A stretch of DNA of 55,655 nt. Origin: JAJDFU01 sp964641965 (GTDB taxonomy: Bacteria; Bacteroidota; Bacteroidia; Chitinophagales; Saprospiraceae). Below the pieces are notes generated by a model. It searched no databases. It saw only the letters and a list, made by a program, of their open reading frames with translations, and was not told where the DNA came from. The stretch lies in the NCBI GenBank assembly GCA_964641965.1, contig CAZXLD010000030.1, positions 1-55,655 of the forward strand. Reading direction: 5' to 3'. The position numbers and the translations under genes were made by a program. The number at the start of each line of letters is the position of its first letter. Within the stretch, counting starts at the first letter, position 1. Of the stretch, positions 8,897 to 18,612 are shown in pieces.

Positions 8897-11800
8897 TTAG
8901 CTCCTTTTCAAGGTAAATTCCTCTAATAAATAATCCACTTTTGCATGGGCACCCCATTTCCGATAAGCTTCAATGGCAAGGCCAAGAACCTCCTGAAAAT
9001 CTTCCCCGTGAGATCGTTTGAGCCTAGCTAAATGTTCGTATGCGAGACCCTGATCTTGGATAAATCCACCCTTTCCGGCTTTTTCGGCTGCTTGTCGGAA
9101 AAGTCCCTCTGCTTCTTGCTTTGATCCTTCAATACCTTGAGCAATAGCCTGGGCCAGCAGGGTCTTATGCTCACAATTGGATGGGCCTAATACCGCATAA
9201 GCAGTTAGGCGTTTTATTCCTTCCTGGCCTGCTTTTGCATAACGATCTGCCTTTTCTCCTTCCGAAGCAGCAGCATGGTACAGAGCAGCCATGGTAAAAT
9301 ATTGCTCTAGTTCAATATGCCCAGGCTGACTGGCAAAAGCTGGGAGCAAGGGTAAGGCCTGATCCCCCCATTGCACAGCTTCCGCCCAATTTCCAAAATG
9401 AAAGTTCAATTTCAATTTGGAGATCAGATAGTAAGCAATCTGGTTATAGAGGTCTGTGTTGCATATGCTTGCGATATCCTGTTCTTCATCATATTTTTCA
9501 TCGGTCAGAGAAGTATATTGTTGGGTCTTACCTTGAAACGCCTTAGCCACCTGTTCTTCATGAATTAGGTGGAAGGAAGCATTGATCACCAGATTTTCGT
9601 TTTTGGAGAAATGGGCCGCCGCGGTATCGACCACTTCCTGCAGGGGATAGCCTGAACTACTTTTCAGGATTAAATGAAGGGAGAGATTAAAGCAACCATA
9701 GACGATATCTCCAGAAGCGAAGCCTGCTTCGGCCCCTTTTTGGGCAAAGGGGATTAGATCGCGCAAAGGATCCAGCCAAAGGGCAATAAACCAGCAATGG
9801 ATAAAGGCTACCCTGGCAAATCGATTAGAGCCTTTCTTTTTATCCACTTCAAGGGCTAGGTTACTCCACGCATATGCTCCTCGACTATCTTGCGTAAGTG
9901 CTTTATGGATAATTGCATACATAGAATACACTTCAGCGGCATCCGCCCCATTGCCTTGTTCGAGGGTAAGGGACATACATACAAGCGCCATTAAAGCAAA
10001 AAGCTCTGCCTGCTGACTCTGATGTGCGTAGGGTGTTAGTTCCAGGATGAGGTGGATTAGTTTTTCTGTATTCTTATCCTCCAGCGGTTTGTGATTGATC
10101 AGGCTCTCAATGCTTTTATCCGCCATAAATTCACCAATAAATCCCATCAGCTCCTGAATCTTTTGGCCAATACGCTCAGGGTCCCGCTCAAAGTCATAGC
10201 CCAGTAAGCGAACCCCCTCCAGCCCTACATCCAATGCCTGCTTGACAAAGCCAAGGCGAAATAATCGGATAGCTTCTTTTTCCTGGTATTCTACGGCATT
10301 TACCAACTCACCGGCCTCCAACCAATGGTAGGCCAGGCGCACATAAAAAGGCTGTAGATTCGCTTGAAAGCTTTGTTCGTACCAGGAAGCACATTCCCGA
10401 TGAAGATGCCGTCTTTGTTCGGCCAAGGTCATCTCATAAGCAACCTCCGCTATAGTAGCATTATCGAAAAAATAGCCCTCCAGATTATCCACCACCTGAT
10501 CATTGATGAAGCCCGATTGCTTCGCTTTTGTTAAAAAGGAAGGAACGGCTTCTCGTTCGATTGCAATGGGATAGATCTGTCGAACAACCTTTTGAGGAAA
10601 ACGAATACCCACTACACTCCCTACCTTCAGAGAAAGACGCGAACCGGGCTCAAGGCGATCAATCCGCCTTCGAAGGGCACCCCGCACCGTCTCCGGCATA
10701 GAAGACTCGTCAATATGTGCATTTGGTTTAAGTTCACAATGATCGTGCTCAATCTTTAACAGATCCTGATCTTCCAGCGAACTAACCAACTCAATACAGA
10801 AAAAGGGATTGCCTTTGGTAATTTTGTGTACCAGTTCCGATACCTCGGGAGCTACTGTTGAGACTCCCAGGTGGGCGGCAATCAAGCGTTCCTGATCAGC
10901 TATCGTCAGGCTATCTAGGATAATATTTTGATGGATTTGGATACGGAGAGGTTCCGGGATTGGGCTGTTTTCTGTTTTTTGTAATCCCAATACAATCAAT
11001 AATCCATCCAGGCGCTCTAACCCGGCTTCAATAAGCTGCCAGCCGTTCTCTTCCAACCATTGGGCATCGTCCATCAAGACAACCAGGCTTTGTTGGGCTC
11101 CGAAATTCTCCAAAATTTCCAATAGAAAAGCTTGGGTAGCGGCCGCTCGCTGACTACCGGTTAGCTTGTTTATGGCTGGACTGTCAGGAAAGTTGGTTTG
11201 CAGTACCACATTTAGCAACGCAGCACGATCTCGATAAGCTTCAGGAAGGCTTTCCAAGATCCGATCTTGGTCCCTGGCAGGTTCAAATTGGTCTACCTCC
11301 AAGAGGCTTGCAAATAGGGAAGCCCAGATATGGTAAGGCGTATTGCGCAGGATGAAATCTCCATTGGCCTTTAAGACGCGAGCACTTTCCATGGGGATCT
11401 TATCCGCGAAGTCTTCCAAGAATTTCGTCTTACCCATACCACTATCTGCCTCTACAGCAACAAGGGTAGAAGCTCCTCCCTGCGCCCGGTAAAGGGCCCG
11501 CCTCAGGCTTGCCGATTCCCGTTCACGGCCAATCAGTATTTCCGACTTGGATTTAAGGTTTTCCTGTGTTGGAAGTGCGATGGGAGTATACACTGGAAGC
11601 GGTTCTGGCTGACCCTTTATGTCTTTCAGTACTGGTTCTGTGAATTCAATTTTCTTTCGTGCAGCCCGGAAAGTAGCCTGGTCACAAAAAATGGAATTCA
11701 TTTGGATGCCTGCCAAGCGTGCGCTCAGATTCACCACATCTCCAATTACGGTATACTGACGGAGTGTATCGTTACCAATAAATCCGCAAAAGGCCTTGCC

Positions 11801-12874
11801 TGTTGCCACCCCAATCCCATTTTCGAAACCTGCCTTCATTAACGCCTGGTTTAACTCAAAAGCCAGGCTGACACAACGCTTCGGATTATCGACATGTGCT
11901 GACAGGGATGGTCCAAAACTGATGAAAATATTGGATTCTTTGTCATCCATCCAGATTTGGTTGAGGAGCCCTCCGTACTTGAGTACTAGGGGGGTCGTTA
12001 GCTCGCTCAGTGCTCGAAGTCGGTCCAGGTTCTCTGAAGCATCCTCCCCGATATTTGGCAACCGGACAAATAGTATGTTTACCGGACGTATCTCCGAAAT
12101 CCACTGAAGTCGTTCGAGGCTAATGGGGAAGCTTATTGTACGAGGCGCAAAGGATTTAAGTTCCTGAATAATTGCCTTGGACAGTTCCAGCTTGGGCAAG
12201 GCTGGAATACTGGACGGTGCCGGAGGAGCTTCTACAATAGAAGCACCATTAGCAACAGGCGTACTATTCCATTCTTTTGGTAAAAGGGTAAGTGCTGCTG
12301 CTGAAATCAGGATTTGGTTAGGGGCCCTGTTTTGGGTCACCTGGGCCAGATCAATAAAGGCATTGCCCGCAAAGCTGAGCAATTTATGCCCATGGATCCC
12401 TGCCAACTCCCCCATTTGCCAAGGACCATAAGCAACAACCAAGTGAACATTTAATAATTCGTCTTGATCGTCAGTAGTTGTTCTCGTGTCCAGAATATTT
12501 TGTGCACACGCGACTGCTAGATGGACTTTTTCTGTCCCTTGCCCTGCTGCTCCTGTCCAGGCACACATCAGGCCATCTCCTACGAAGAACAGGGGTTGTC
12601 CCCCGTGTGCAGTGACCACTTCCAAAAGGAAGTCGTAATGCTGTTTCAGGATTCCCGTTATTTTTTCTACCCCGCTGAGCGGATTCTTCATTAGTCGATT
12701 GCACAAGGGAGAAAAATGGAAGATATCGATCCAAAGCAGGGCTGCATTGTCTTCCTCAATGGCTTGACCACTGGTCCAATTGGGGTTTTGAGCTAACTGC
12801 TTTTTGAATAGGTAAGGAACAAAGCTTGTTTCGAGTCGATTCGGTGCAGAAACAGCGGGTTCGGTGCCGGCCAT
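8897..12874 (-). CDS. Soluble adenylyl cyclase-like tandem cyclase / AAA ATPase / TPR-like protein
   Basis: About 1325 aa with the architecture of mammalian soluble adenylyl cyclase. C1 cyclase domain (~45-215): metal-binding Asp in WIDIFHF and in FFVGDGLMCAW. C2 (~265-410): NQIWMDDKESNIFISFG and YTVIGDVVNLSARLAG, close to the sAC C2 pattern. P-loop ATPase (~450-740): Walker A SGMGKT, Walker B LVVLMDDAQW. The rest is helical, TPR-like. No signal or membrane segment, so cytosolic. In C1 the adenine-specifying Lys of sAC (LKFAGD) reads Phe (LFFVGD), so nucleotide specificity or activity is uncertain. ATG 12874 is preferred over an in-frame TTG at 12883. It is isolated, with no operon partner. 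Confidence 0.85.
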   Translation of the reverse strand: MAGTEPAVSAPNRLETSFVPYLFKKQLAQNPNWTSGQAIEEDNAALLWIDIFHFSPLCNRLMKNPLSGVEKITGILKQHYDFLLEVVTAHGGQPLFFVGDGLMCAWTGAAGQGTEKVHLAVACAQNILDTRTTTDDQDELLNVHLVVAYGPWQMGELAGIHGHKLLSFAGNAFIDLAQVTQNRAPNQILISAAALTLLPKEWNSTPVANGASIVEAPPAPSSIPALPKLELSKAIIQELKSFAPRTISFPISLERLQWISEIRPVNILFVRLPNIGEDASENLDRLRALSELTTPLVLKYGGLLNQIWMDDKESNIFISFGPSLSAHVDNPKRCVSLAFELNQALMKAGFENGIGVATGKAFCGFIGNDTLRQYTVIGDVVNLSARLAGIQMNSIFCDQATFRAARKKIEFTEPVLKDIKGQPEPLPVYTPIALPTQENLKSKSEILIGRERESASLRRALYRAQGGASTLVAVEADSGMGKTKFLEDFADKIPMESARVLKANGDFILRNTPYHIWASLFASLLEVDQFEPARDQDRILESLPEAYRDRAALLNVVLQTNFPDSPAINKLTGSQRAAATQAFLLEILENFGAQQSLVVLMDDAQWLEENGWQLIEAGLERLDGLLIVLGLQKTENSPIPEPLRIQIHQNIILDSLTIADQERLIAAHLGVSTVAPEVSELVHKITKGNPFFCIELVSSLEDQDLLKIEHDHCELKPNAHIDESSMPETVRGALRRRIDRLEPGSRLSLKVGSVVGIRFPQKVVRQIYPIAIEREAVPSFLTKAKQSGFINDQVVDNLEGYFFDNATIAEVAYEMTLAEQRRHLHRECASWYEQSFQANLQPFYVRLAYHWLEAGELVNAVEYQEKEAIRLFRLGFVKQALDVGLEGVRLLGYDFERDPERIGQKIQELMGFIGEFMADKSIESLINHKPLEDKNTEKLIHLILELTPYAHQSQQAELFALMALVCMSLTLEQGNGADAAEVYSMYAIIHKALTQDSRGAYAWSNLALEVDKKKGSNRFARVAFIHCWFIALWLDPLRDLIPFAQKGAEAGFASGDIVYGCFNLSLHLILKSSSGYPLQEVVDTAAAHFSKNENLVINASFHLIHEEQVAKAFQGKTQQYTSLTDEKYDEEQDIASICNTDLYNQIAYYLISKLKLNFHFGNWAEAVQWGDQALPLLPAFASQPGHIELEQYFTMAALYHAAASEGEKADRYAKAGQEGIKRLTAYAVLGPSNCEHKTLLAQAIAQGIEGSKQEAEGLFRQAAEKAGKGGFIQDQGLAYEHLARLKRSHGEDFQEVLGLAIEAYRKWGAHAKVDYLLEEFTLKRS

Positions 12875-13359
12875 ATTTGTCAAATTTTAGGGAAAAGGGT
12901 ACGGTAATGCGGCTATGGCATAAATTCGAAAAAGTGGTATCGGGGAGATTAACTCTCAATATAGGAAGTTGGCTATATACCTGCTTGATAAAGGAGGGGA
13001 AGAAACCCAACTTAGATCTTATTCGGGGGCATAATTGTTCGACCATATCCTATTCCTATCGACTTTTACGAATTTGTTCCAAACTCCGACGGCAAGAATG
13101 AACATTGTATTTCCATTTCAGTATGGCAGATTGGATTAGGCAGAATGGACTATTTTGCTCCAAATTTTTTGAGCTTGTTGTAAGTTCGTAAATCATGACA
13201 AGATTTGTCCATTTTTTGGTTAAACAAGACACGGATTCGGGATCGTAGCAGCGCCACGAAGCCCGGTTCTGCAACGCAGTATAACCGAAAAAGTGGCCAT
13301 TTGGCCACAGCGTATAAATTTGAAACAGGCCCCTAATCCATGGACCATCCATTAGGTAG
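12875..13359. other. Divergent intergenic region before the ABC export genes
   Basis: 485 bp between the divergent cyclase and wzm genes. No gene is recognised. It must hold both promoters; the only distinctive sequence is the dyad and -7-like element at 13293-13322. Confidence 0.5.
13293..13322 (+). promoter_or_regulatory. Perfect 16-bp dyad and -7-like element upstream of wzm
   Basis: GTGGCCATTTGGCCAC (13293-13308) is a perfect palindrome, followed by TAAATTTG (13315-13322), which fits the -7 consensus TAnnTTTG, 37 bp before the wzm ATG. The -33 TTTG is missing and the dyad sits where it should be, suggesting regulator-dependent transcription. Inferred from sequence only. Confidence 0.4.
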
Positions 13360-14184
13360 ATGAGCAAGCAAAGAATTGTTATTACCGCAAATAAAACAAG
13401 AGCCCAGTATTGGAGGGATCTCTGGCAATACAGAGAATTGTTTTATTTCTTGGCTTGGAGAGATTTTTTGGTCCGATATAAACAGACGGTTATCGGGGTG
13501 ATTTGGTCCATATTCCGTCCCTTTGTTACCTTATTGGTATTAACTGTAGTATTCGGTGAATTAGCCAATTTAGATACCGGCGAGGTGCCTTATCCCATAT
13601 TGGTTTTTGCAGGACTACTACCTTGGCAATTCTTCTCCAATGCCTTATCGGGTTGCAGTGAAAGCTTGGTATCCAATTCCAATTTAGTATCTGAGATTTA
13701 CTTTCCAAGGCTGATCATACCCGCAAGTTCTATCCTGGTCAGCTTTATTGATTTCCTGATTTCTTTTTTGATTTTACTAGGGCTCATGGCCTGGTTTAAT
13801 TATCCCCCCAGTTGGCGGTTCCTAACTCTTCCATTATTTATCGGAATTGCAATAATAGTTTCATTTGGAGGAGGTTTATGGATGGCGGCTTTAAATGTAA
13901 AGTATAGAGATTTTGGCTATATAGTACCCTACATTGTTCAATTTGGATTGTATATCTCTCCGGTAGGCTTTAGCAGCGATATTGTTCCAGATGAATGGCG
14001 TCTGGTTTATTCACTTAATCCTATGGTAGGCGTCATAGATGGTTTCAGGTGGGCTATTTTAGGAAAGGGGCTTCCGTTTTATTGGCCAGGGTTTAGCCTT
14101 TCCATGGTATTTATTTTTGCTTTATTCAGTAGTGGAATCTGGTATTTTAGAAAAACAGAGCGCACTTTTGCAGATTTTATTTAA
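13360..14184 (+). CDS. wzm: ABC-2 polysaccharide export permease (Wzm)
   Basis: 274-aa inner-membrane permease of the ABC-2 family that moves lipid-linked polysaccharide (O-antigen, capsule or teichoic-type) across the inner membrane. The N-terminal amphipathic YWRDLWQYRELFYFLAWRDFLVRYKQTVIG motif region (family hallmark) is followed by about six hydrophobic segments. Length is typical. The ATP-binding partner starts 60 bp downstream and glycosyltransferases follow, which supports an O-antigen/capsule role over drug export. Confidence 0.9.
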   Translation: MSKQRIVITANKTRAQYWRDLWQYRELFYFLAWRDFLVRYKQTVIGVIWSIFRPFVTLLVLTVVFGELANLDTGEVPYPILVFAGLLPWQFFSNALSGCSESLVSNSNLVSEIYFPRLIIPASSILVSFIDFLISFLILLGLMAWFNYPPSWRFLTLPLFIGIAIIVSFGGGLWMAALNVKYRDFGYIVPYIVQFGLYISPVGFSSDIVPDEWRLVYSLNPMVGVIDGFRWAILGKGLPFYWPGFSLSMVFIFALFSSGIWYFRKTERTFADFI

Positions 14185-14244
14185 TCTTTTCTAAGAGTAT
14201 GTTATCACACCAATTTAAATTATTTATTTGGCAAAATTTATGAA

Positions 14245-15552
14245 ATGCATAACCCAATACTTAAAGTTAATAATCTGGGCAAAAAGTATACCATTAGTCA
14301 TAAAAGTACTGGAAATTCATTTTATGAGGGTTACCCTTCACTCCAGGAGCAAATCACCAACAGTGTTCGCTGGGTAAAACACAAAACAGCATCCTACCAA
14401 GGCAGGAAAAGATCTTCCATTCCATCCTCTGAGGAGTTTTGGGCATTGAAAGACGTATCCTTCGAAGTGGCGGAAGGAGAACGCGTGGGCATCATCGGAT
14501 GGAATGGAGCTGGCAAATCAACCTTACTAAAATTATTAAGCCGAATTACGGAGCCGACCACTGGGGAAATCATCTTGGATGGGAAGGTTGCCAGCTTGCT
14601 GGAAATAGGAACTGGATTTCATCCGGAGTTGACAGGAAGAGAAAATATTTATCTAAATGGTGCAATTCTGGGAATGACAAGAGGCGAAATCAAAAGAAAG
14701 TTTGATGAAATTGTAGCCTTCTCTGGTGTAGAACAATTCTTGGACACTCCCGTAAAGCGTTATTCCTCAGGAATGTATGTCCGGCTAGCTTTTGCTGTAG
14801 CAGCGCATTTAGAACCAGATATCCTAATTGTAGATGAAGTTCTGGCCGTTGGAGATATCCAGTTTCAGAAGAAATGCTTGGGGAAAATGGAAGAGATTTC
14901 TGAAAAAGAAGGGAGAACTATTTTGTTTGTAAGCCACAATATGGATACGGTTCAAAAACTGTGTTCAAGGTGTATTTTATTAGAAAAAGGGCAAATAGTT
15001 TTAGATGGCAGTATAACCAGTGCAATCAGGCACTATCTATCTGTAAGTCTTAATAACGCAATCCCCAACCAATGGATAGACCTGGCCAAAACTAAGCGAC
15101 AGGGAACCGGGGAAGTATGGTTTAACCGCATAAAATACAGTAGCCTAAATCCTACTATTTCTTACGTCCCCTATGCAGATGGACCCCTTGAATTTTTATT
15201 AGAAATCGAGTCAACAATCAGTATTTCAATTGAAAGCCTTGCAGTGGCTATTCAAAGTCAAGAAGGTAATTTGTTGGTCAATGCTGATATCCTTGAGTTT
15301 GCCCAGGTAATTAAACTGGAAATTGGCACCAATTTAATTCGCCTTAAAATGAAAAAGCTCTCCCTCAAGGCTGGTACCTACGTAATAAGTTTATGGGTTG
15401 ACAGAACAGGGAAAGGGGCTATGGAGGAAAAGGCGCTGGATTACGTTGAATCTGCGTTTGAAATTGAGGTTATTGACAATAACCCTAATGCTGTAGTGGA
15501 CGAAGTTCAAGGGTATGTTACTTGTCAGTTTGACATCTCAAAAGTAAATTGA
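14245..15552 (+). CDS. wzt: ABC polysaccharide export ATPase (Wzt) with C-terminal domain
   Basis: 435-aa ATPase partner of the preceding permease. Walker A GWNGAGKST (~92-100), signature YSSGMYVRLAFA in place of LSGGQ as usual for Wzt, Walker B DILIVDEVLAVGD, and H-loop VSHNMD. After ~residue 260 comes a beta-rich domain of ~170 residues (NQWIDLAKTKRQGTGEVWFNRI...), positioned like the Wzt carbohydrate-binding domain that recognises the modified end of the polymer before export. If so, chain-end modification by the downstream genes may license export. Confidence 0.9.
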   Translation: MHNPILKVNNLGKKYTISHKSTGNSFYEGYPSLQEQITNSVRWVKHKTASYQGRKRSSIPSSEEFWALKDVSFEVAEGERVGIIGWNGAGKSTLLKLLSRITEPTTGEIILDGKVASLLEIGTGFHPELTGRENIYLNGAILGMTRGEIKRKFDEIVAFSGVEQFLDTPVKRYSSGMYVRLAFAVAAHLEPDILIVDEVLAVGDIQFQKKCLGKMEEISEKEGRTILFVSHNMDTVQKLCSRCILLEKGQIVLDGSITSAIRHYLSVSLNNAIPNQWIDLAKTKRQGTGEVWFNRIKYSSLNPTISYVPYADGPLEFLLEIESTISISIESLAVAIQSQEGNLLVNADILEFAQVIKLEIGTNLIRLKMKKLSLKAGTYVISLWVDRTGKGAMEEKALDYVESAFEIEVIDNNPNAVVDEVQGYVTCQFDISKVN

Positions 15553-15604
15553 CTTTCTAAATCAAAATGTAAACCGTTATTAAAAGCTAAGCAGGGTAGT
15601 ACAA

Positions 15605-17320
15605 ATGGGGTCACCTTTCCTTTTTCAATTTAGCATTATCATCACGGCTTTCCATGATCAGGAAACGATCCAGAGATGTTTGCTCGCTCTTGAAAGGTTG
15701 AATTTTGAATATGCCTTTGAAGTCCTTGTATTGACCATACCTTCTATTACATTGACAAATAACAATTTTACCGATTCAGAACGTTCATTCCCACTAAGAT
15801 TAATCAATTGCGCCGAAAAAAATTTCTCCACCGCCCGCAATCGGGGCGTGAAACAAGCAACCGGCAAGTATTTATTATTCCTTGATGGGAATATGGAGGC
15901 AGATTCTCAATTATTGTTGGAGCATAATCGGTCATTTCAAAAGGGTGCAGAAGTTGTTCTAGGCCAAATACACACCGAAAGTACCGCTAATGTACCCTGT
16001 ACTGAAAACGAAAAATGGGCCCTTGCCAAAAAGAAAGGTCTGCCAACATCAGAGGTTGATTTTAAATTTTATGATATCCGGATAAATCATCTTGCTATAA
16101 AAAGAATCACCTTCAATCAAATTGGAGGATTTGAATCAACACTATCAGAAAATGGAAATTCAGATTACGATAGTTTTGATTTTGGAATTCGACTGCTGAA
16201 CTCAAATGTGAAAATTCATTTCAATCCTAATGCAATAACGCTGAATAGACCCCCAATCGACCCTAGCCGATATTTGAACCTATGCCGCCAATCGGGAAGA
16301 GCTGCCATTGCATTGGCGCGAAAGTATCCGGATCTTTTGCCGGAGATAGTAGCCCTACACCCTAAGGAATCGCTAGTAGAACGGCTAATCTGGCGTTGGA
16401 TTCGAGTACCTCTAAAAAAATTGATTCTCTATTCCTTTAAAAATCAACCTACTAAAAGTCCAAAAGCCTATTCTTGGCTTCCAAAATTGGCGGTTTTGGA
16501 ATTTCATAAAGGCATGCGTGAAAAAGGGGGCATTCCCAAAGTAAGGCCACTGAGAATACTTTGCTATCATGCTGTTGCGGATTTAAAAGAAGATGAATTA
16601 CTTAGTGAATATGGTACTCCGCCCCGTCAATTACGCCAACAAATAGAGACCTTGTCGAAATATGGCTTCAACTTTATCAGTACCCGGGAGTTTTTGTACT
16701 TTTTCGAAGGAAAAGGAGGACTACCGCGGAAGCCCGTTCTATTAACCTTTGATGACGGCTATCGAGACCTGTTGACGGATGCACTTCCCATTTTGGAGGA
16801 AAAACAAATTCCCGGCATAGTCTTTGTAGTAAGCAGGCTATTTGGTGATCTAAATAGATGGGATGCTGCCTTAGGGGCAAAGGAATTGAGGCTTCTCACG
16901 AAAGAAGAAATTAAGGAGTTAAATACTAGAGGTATTACTATCGGTGCCCATTCTCAGACGCATCCAGATCTGACTAGTCTCCCAATTGAGAAGATGACTA
17001 AAGAAGTTACTGGATCCATTAATGATTTAAAGTCGTTAGGTTTTCTTTCTCCTTTGTTATTTGCTTATCCATATGGTTTGTATAATCAAAGGGTAATTCA
17101 TACCATCCGCCAATGCAATGTAGCAGCAGGCTTTACTGTAATTCCCGGCATGGTACTTCCGAAAGAAAATCGCTATGAAATTCCGAGGATTGAAATCTTT
17201 CGGCAGGATGCTATAGGGCGGTTCCTGTTAAAAGTTTGGTTGGCAGGAAGTATAAAGAAGTACCTGAATTTTCATTTTCATCAAATTCGTAAAATAGCAA
17301 AACCGATACATCCACATTGA
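15605..17320 (+). CDS. GT2-polysaccharide deacetylase fusion: deacetylase intact, GT degenerate
   Basis: 571-aa two-domain protein. Residues ~5-230 have a GT-A/family 2 fold (FSIIITAFHDQETIQRCL, ENFSTARNRGVKQATGKYLLFLD), but the nucleotide-binding IDGS region reads LTIPS and the metal-binding DxD reads DGN, so sugar transfer is doubtful. Residues ~315-540 form a NodB-type polysaccharide deacetylase with TFDDGYRD (metal and base Asp) and HSQTHPDL (metal His pair) intact, plus AYPYG. The likely role is de-N-acetylation of a lipid-linked or nascent polymer on the cytoplasmic side, since no signal peptide is seen. It starts 52 bp after wzt. Its paralogue at 18613 shows the reverse pattern. Confidence 0.85.
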   Translation: MGSPFLFQFSIIITAFHDQETIQRCLLALERLNFEYAFEVLVLTIPSITLTNNNFTDSERSFPLRLINCAEKNFSTARNRGVKQATGKYLLFLDGNMEADSQLLLEHNRSFQKGAEVVLGQIHTESTANVPCTENEKWALAKKKGLPTSEVDFKFYDIRINHLAIKRITFNQIGGFESTLSENGNSDYDSFDFGIRLLNSNVKIHFNPNAITLNRPPIDPSRYLNLCRQSGRAAIALARKYPDLLPEIVALHPKESLVERLIWRWIRVPLKKLILYSFKNQPTKSPKAYSWLPKLAVLEFHKGMREKGGIPKVRPLRILCYHAVADLKEDELLSEYGTPPRQLRQQIETLSKYGFNFISTREFLYFFEGKGGLPRKPVLLTFDDGYRDLLTDALPILEEKQIPGIVFVVSRLFGDLNRWDAALGAKELRLLTKEEIKELNTRGITIGAHSQTHPDLTSLPIEKMTKEVTGSINDLKSLGFLSPLLFAYPYGLYNQRVIHTIRQCNVAAGFTVIPGMVLPKENRYEIPRIEIFRQDAIGRFLLKVWLAGSIKKYLNFHFHQIRKIAKPIHPH

Positions 17321-17406
17321 ATGCGATAAACTTTACCGTTTCACACCATTTACAAATGAAAATGACGCATTTAAACGGCTCCTTTTTCGTCTACTCTACG
17401 TTAACC

Positions 17407-17581
17407 CGGAAAATTCATCGAATTTTCCGCCCAAATGGCTGACGAATTGCAAAGTTTTGCAATTGTCAGGGCTATCAAGTCCTGACAAGGTCTCTTCGTC
17501 AGGGTTAATCCTGATATAAGTGGTTGGAAATGAGCCTATTTTCAGCCACTTATCGTCACGATTCACGGAAATCCGTGAATC
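17407..17581. repeat. Cluster of six hairpins with alternative pairings
   Basis: Inverted repeats in sequence: 17407-17429 (CGGAAAATTC/GAATTTTCCG, perfect); 17445-17464 (AATTGCAAA/TTTGCAATT, perfect); 17465-17486 (GTCAGG/CCTGAC); 17481-17503 (the same CCTGAC with a second GTCAGG, mutually exclusive with the previous one); 17518-17551 (AAGTGG.../...CCACTT with G-T pairs); 17560-17581 (GATTCACGGA/TCCGTGAATC, perfect). No open frame explains this density. It lies in the 640-bp gap between the first GT2-NodB gene and the methyltransferase, just upstream of two dispersed repeats. Confidence 0.7.
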
Positions 17582-17590
17582 ATTCGGATT

Positions 17591-17630
17591 AAAAAGCCTC
17601 GCCCTAGCTTAGGCTATGCCTGCGTTTTTT
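17591..17630 (+). terminator. Possible terminator-like hairpin ending in T6
   Basis: A-rich 5' arm, an inner CCTA/TAGG pairing and a 3' run of T6 give a rho-independent look. It would end transcripts from the preceding export/GT2 operon. The stem is imperfect. Confidence 0.35.
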
Positions 17631-17635
17631 GGCCT

Positions 17636-17699
17636 TGATTAGCCGAAAAGTAAGCTTGTTTTAATTTGCGACCTTCTCAATTTAAATCGGTTTTTATAC
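17636..17699 (-). repeat. ~64-bp dispersed repeat, copy 1 (inverted relative to 50688)
   Basis: Read on the minus strand, this segment matches 50688-50751 on the plus strand over about 60 bp, sharing GAGAAGGTCG, AAATTAAAACAAGCTTA and a TAATCAAG end. It encodes nothing. It directly abuts repeat copy B, so this gap is a composite of repeat elements. Confidence 0.7.
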
Positions 17700-17819
17700 T
17701 GACGCAAGTTTAAAATGACCTATTTAAAAATGGAGAAAATAGCCAAACTTGGTCAGTATAATACCATTTCAAGAAATGCGGTATTTAAGTGACAGCCCGT
17801 TTTCAACTTAAAATGGTAT
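17700..17819 (+). repeat. Dispersed structured repeat, copy B
   Basis: Second copy of the element at 161-309. It lacks an internal ~30 bp (the small CCCGAC/GTCGGG hairpin) but keeps both ends and the terminal dyad ATACCATTTCAAG / CTTAAAATGGTAT. With copy C (20382) it brackets the methyltransferase and second GT2-NodB gene in direct orientation. Confidence 0.8.
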
Positions 17820-17963
17820 TAAGCGGCAAGAACACTGGTGCCTATTTAAACTTGAAGGACTACCGGTCTAATAAAGAAGCGCTTATCAGGTGTTCATTTT
17901 GATTCGATTAAATAAAGTAATTTCAGGAAGAATAGATTTTCTTAAATACAATACCTTATTCGT

Positions 17964-18608
17964 ATGGCTTCACTAACTTCAATTGCCTCCGAATTCAAAA
18001 AACGGTTAACCCTCGCCATTAATGGATCATTTTTAGGAGGCTCATACGCCCCTCTTCCAGGTGGCAAGGAATTACTAGATAGAGAATACAAGGAGGGAAT
18101 TTGGGATTACCTGGCTGACATCGAAGAACTATCCAGGTTCAGTGTCATTAACGGTTATTGTAATCATTTCAAGAAGAATTATACCGTACTCGAAATTGGC
18201 TGTGGCGAAGGATTGCTCAAGGAGCGGCTATGCCCTTCTAATTATGAATACTTTTTAGGGATAGATATTTCGTCTGAACCGGTAGAGCGAGCAAAACTCA
18301 AAGAAGATGCAAAAAGCTTTTTTGCTTGTGCAGATGCCACCAAATTTGTCCCGGATAGAAAATTTGATCTAATTATATTCAATGAGTGCTTGCTATATAT
18401 CGCTGAGCCAGCAGCCCTAATGAAGAGATACGAGGCCTATCTTGATGCAGACGGCTACTTTATCGTAAGCATGTACAAAGATCAATACTCTATCAAAATT
18501 TGGCGGATCATAGATGCTGCTTACAAGACGATCACCGCCACCAGGATAAAGAATCAAAAAGGGCTCGAATGGAAAATTAAAGTAATTGATCCCTCATTAA
18601 AAAAGTAG
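17964..18608 (+). CDS. Class I SAM-dependent methyltransferase
   Basis: 214-aa methyltransferase with motif I VLEIGCGEG (~75-83), the acidic loop GIDISSEPVERAK and motif IV-like FDLIIFNECLLYI. It probably methylates a sugar or polymer end in the adjacent polysaccharide pathway, where chain-terminal methylation commonly stops growth and is read by Wzt; this role is inferred from context. The next gene begins 4 bp after the stop, so the two are coupled. ATG 17964 is the natural start. Confidence 0.8.
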   Translation: MASLTSIASEFKKRLTLAINGSFLGGSYAPLPGGKELLDREYKEGIWDYLADIEELSRFSVINGYCNHFKKNYTVLEIGCGEGLLKERLCPSNYEYFLGIDISSEPVERAKLKEDAKSFFACADATKFVPDRKFDLIIFNECLLYIAEPAALMKRYEAYLDADGYFIVSMYKDQYSIKIWRIIDAAYKTITATRIKNQKGLEWKIKVIDPSLKK

Positions 18609-18612
18609 ACAA

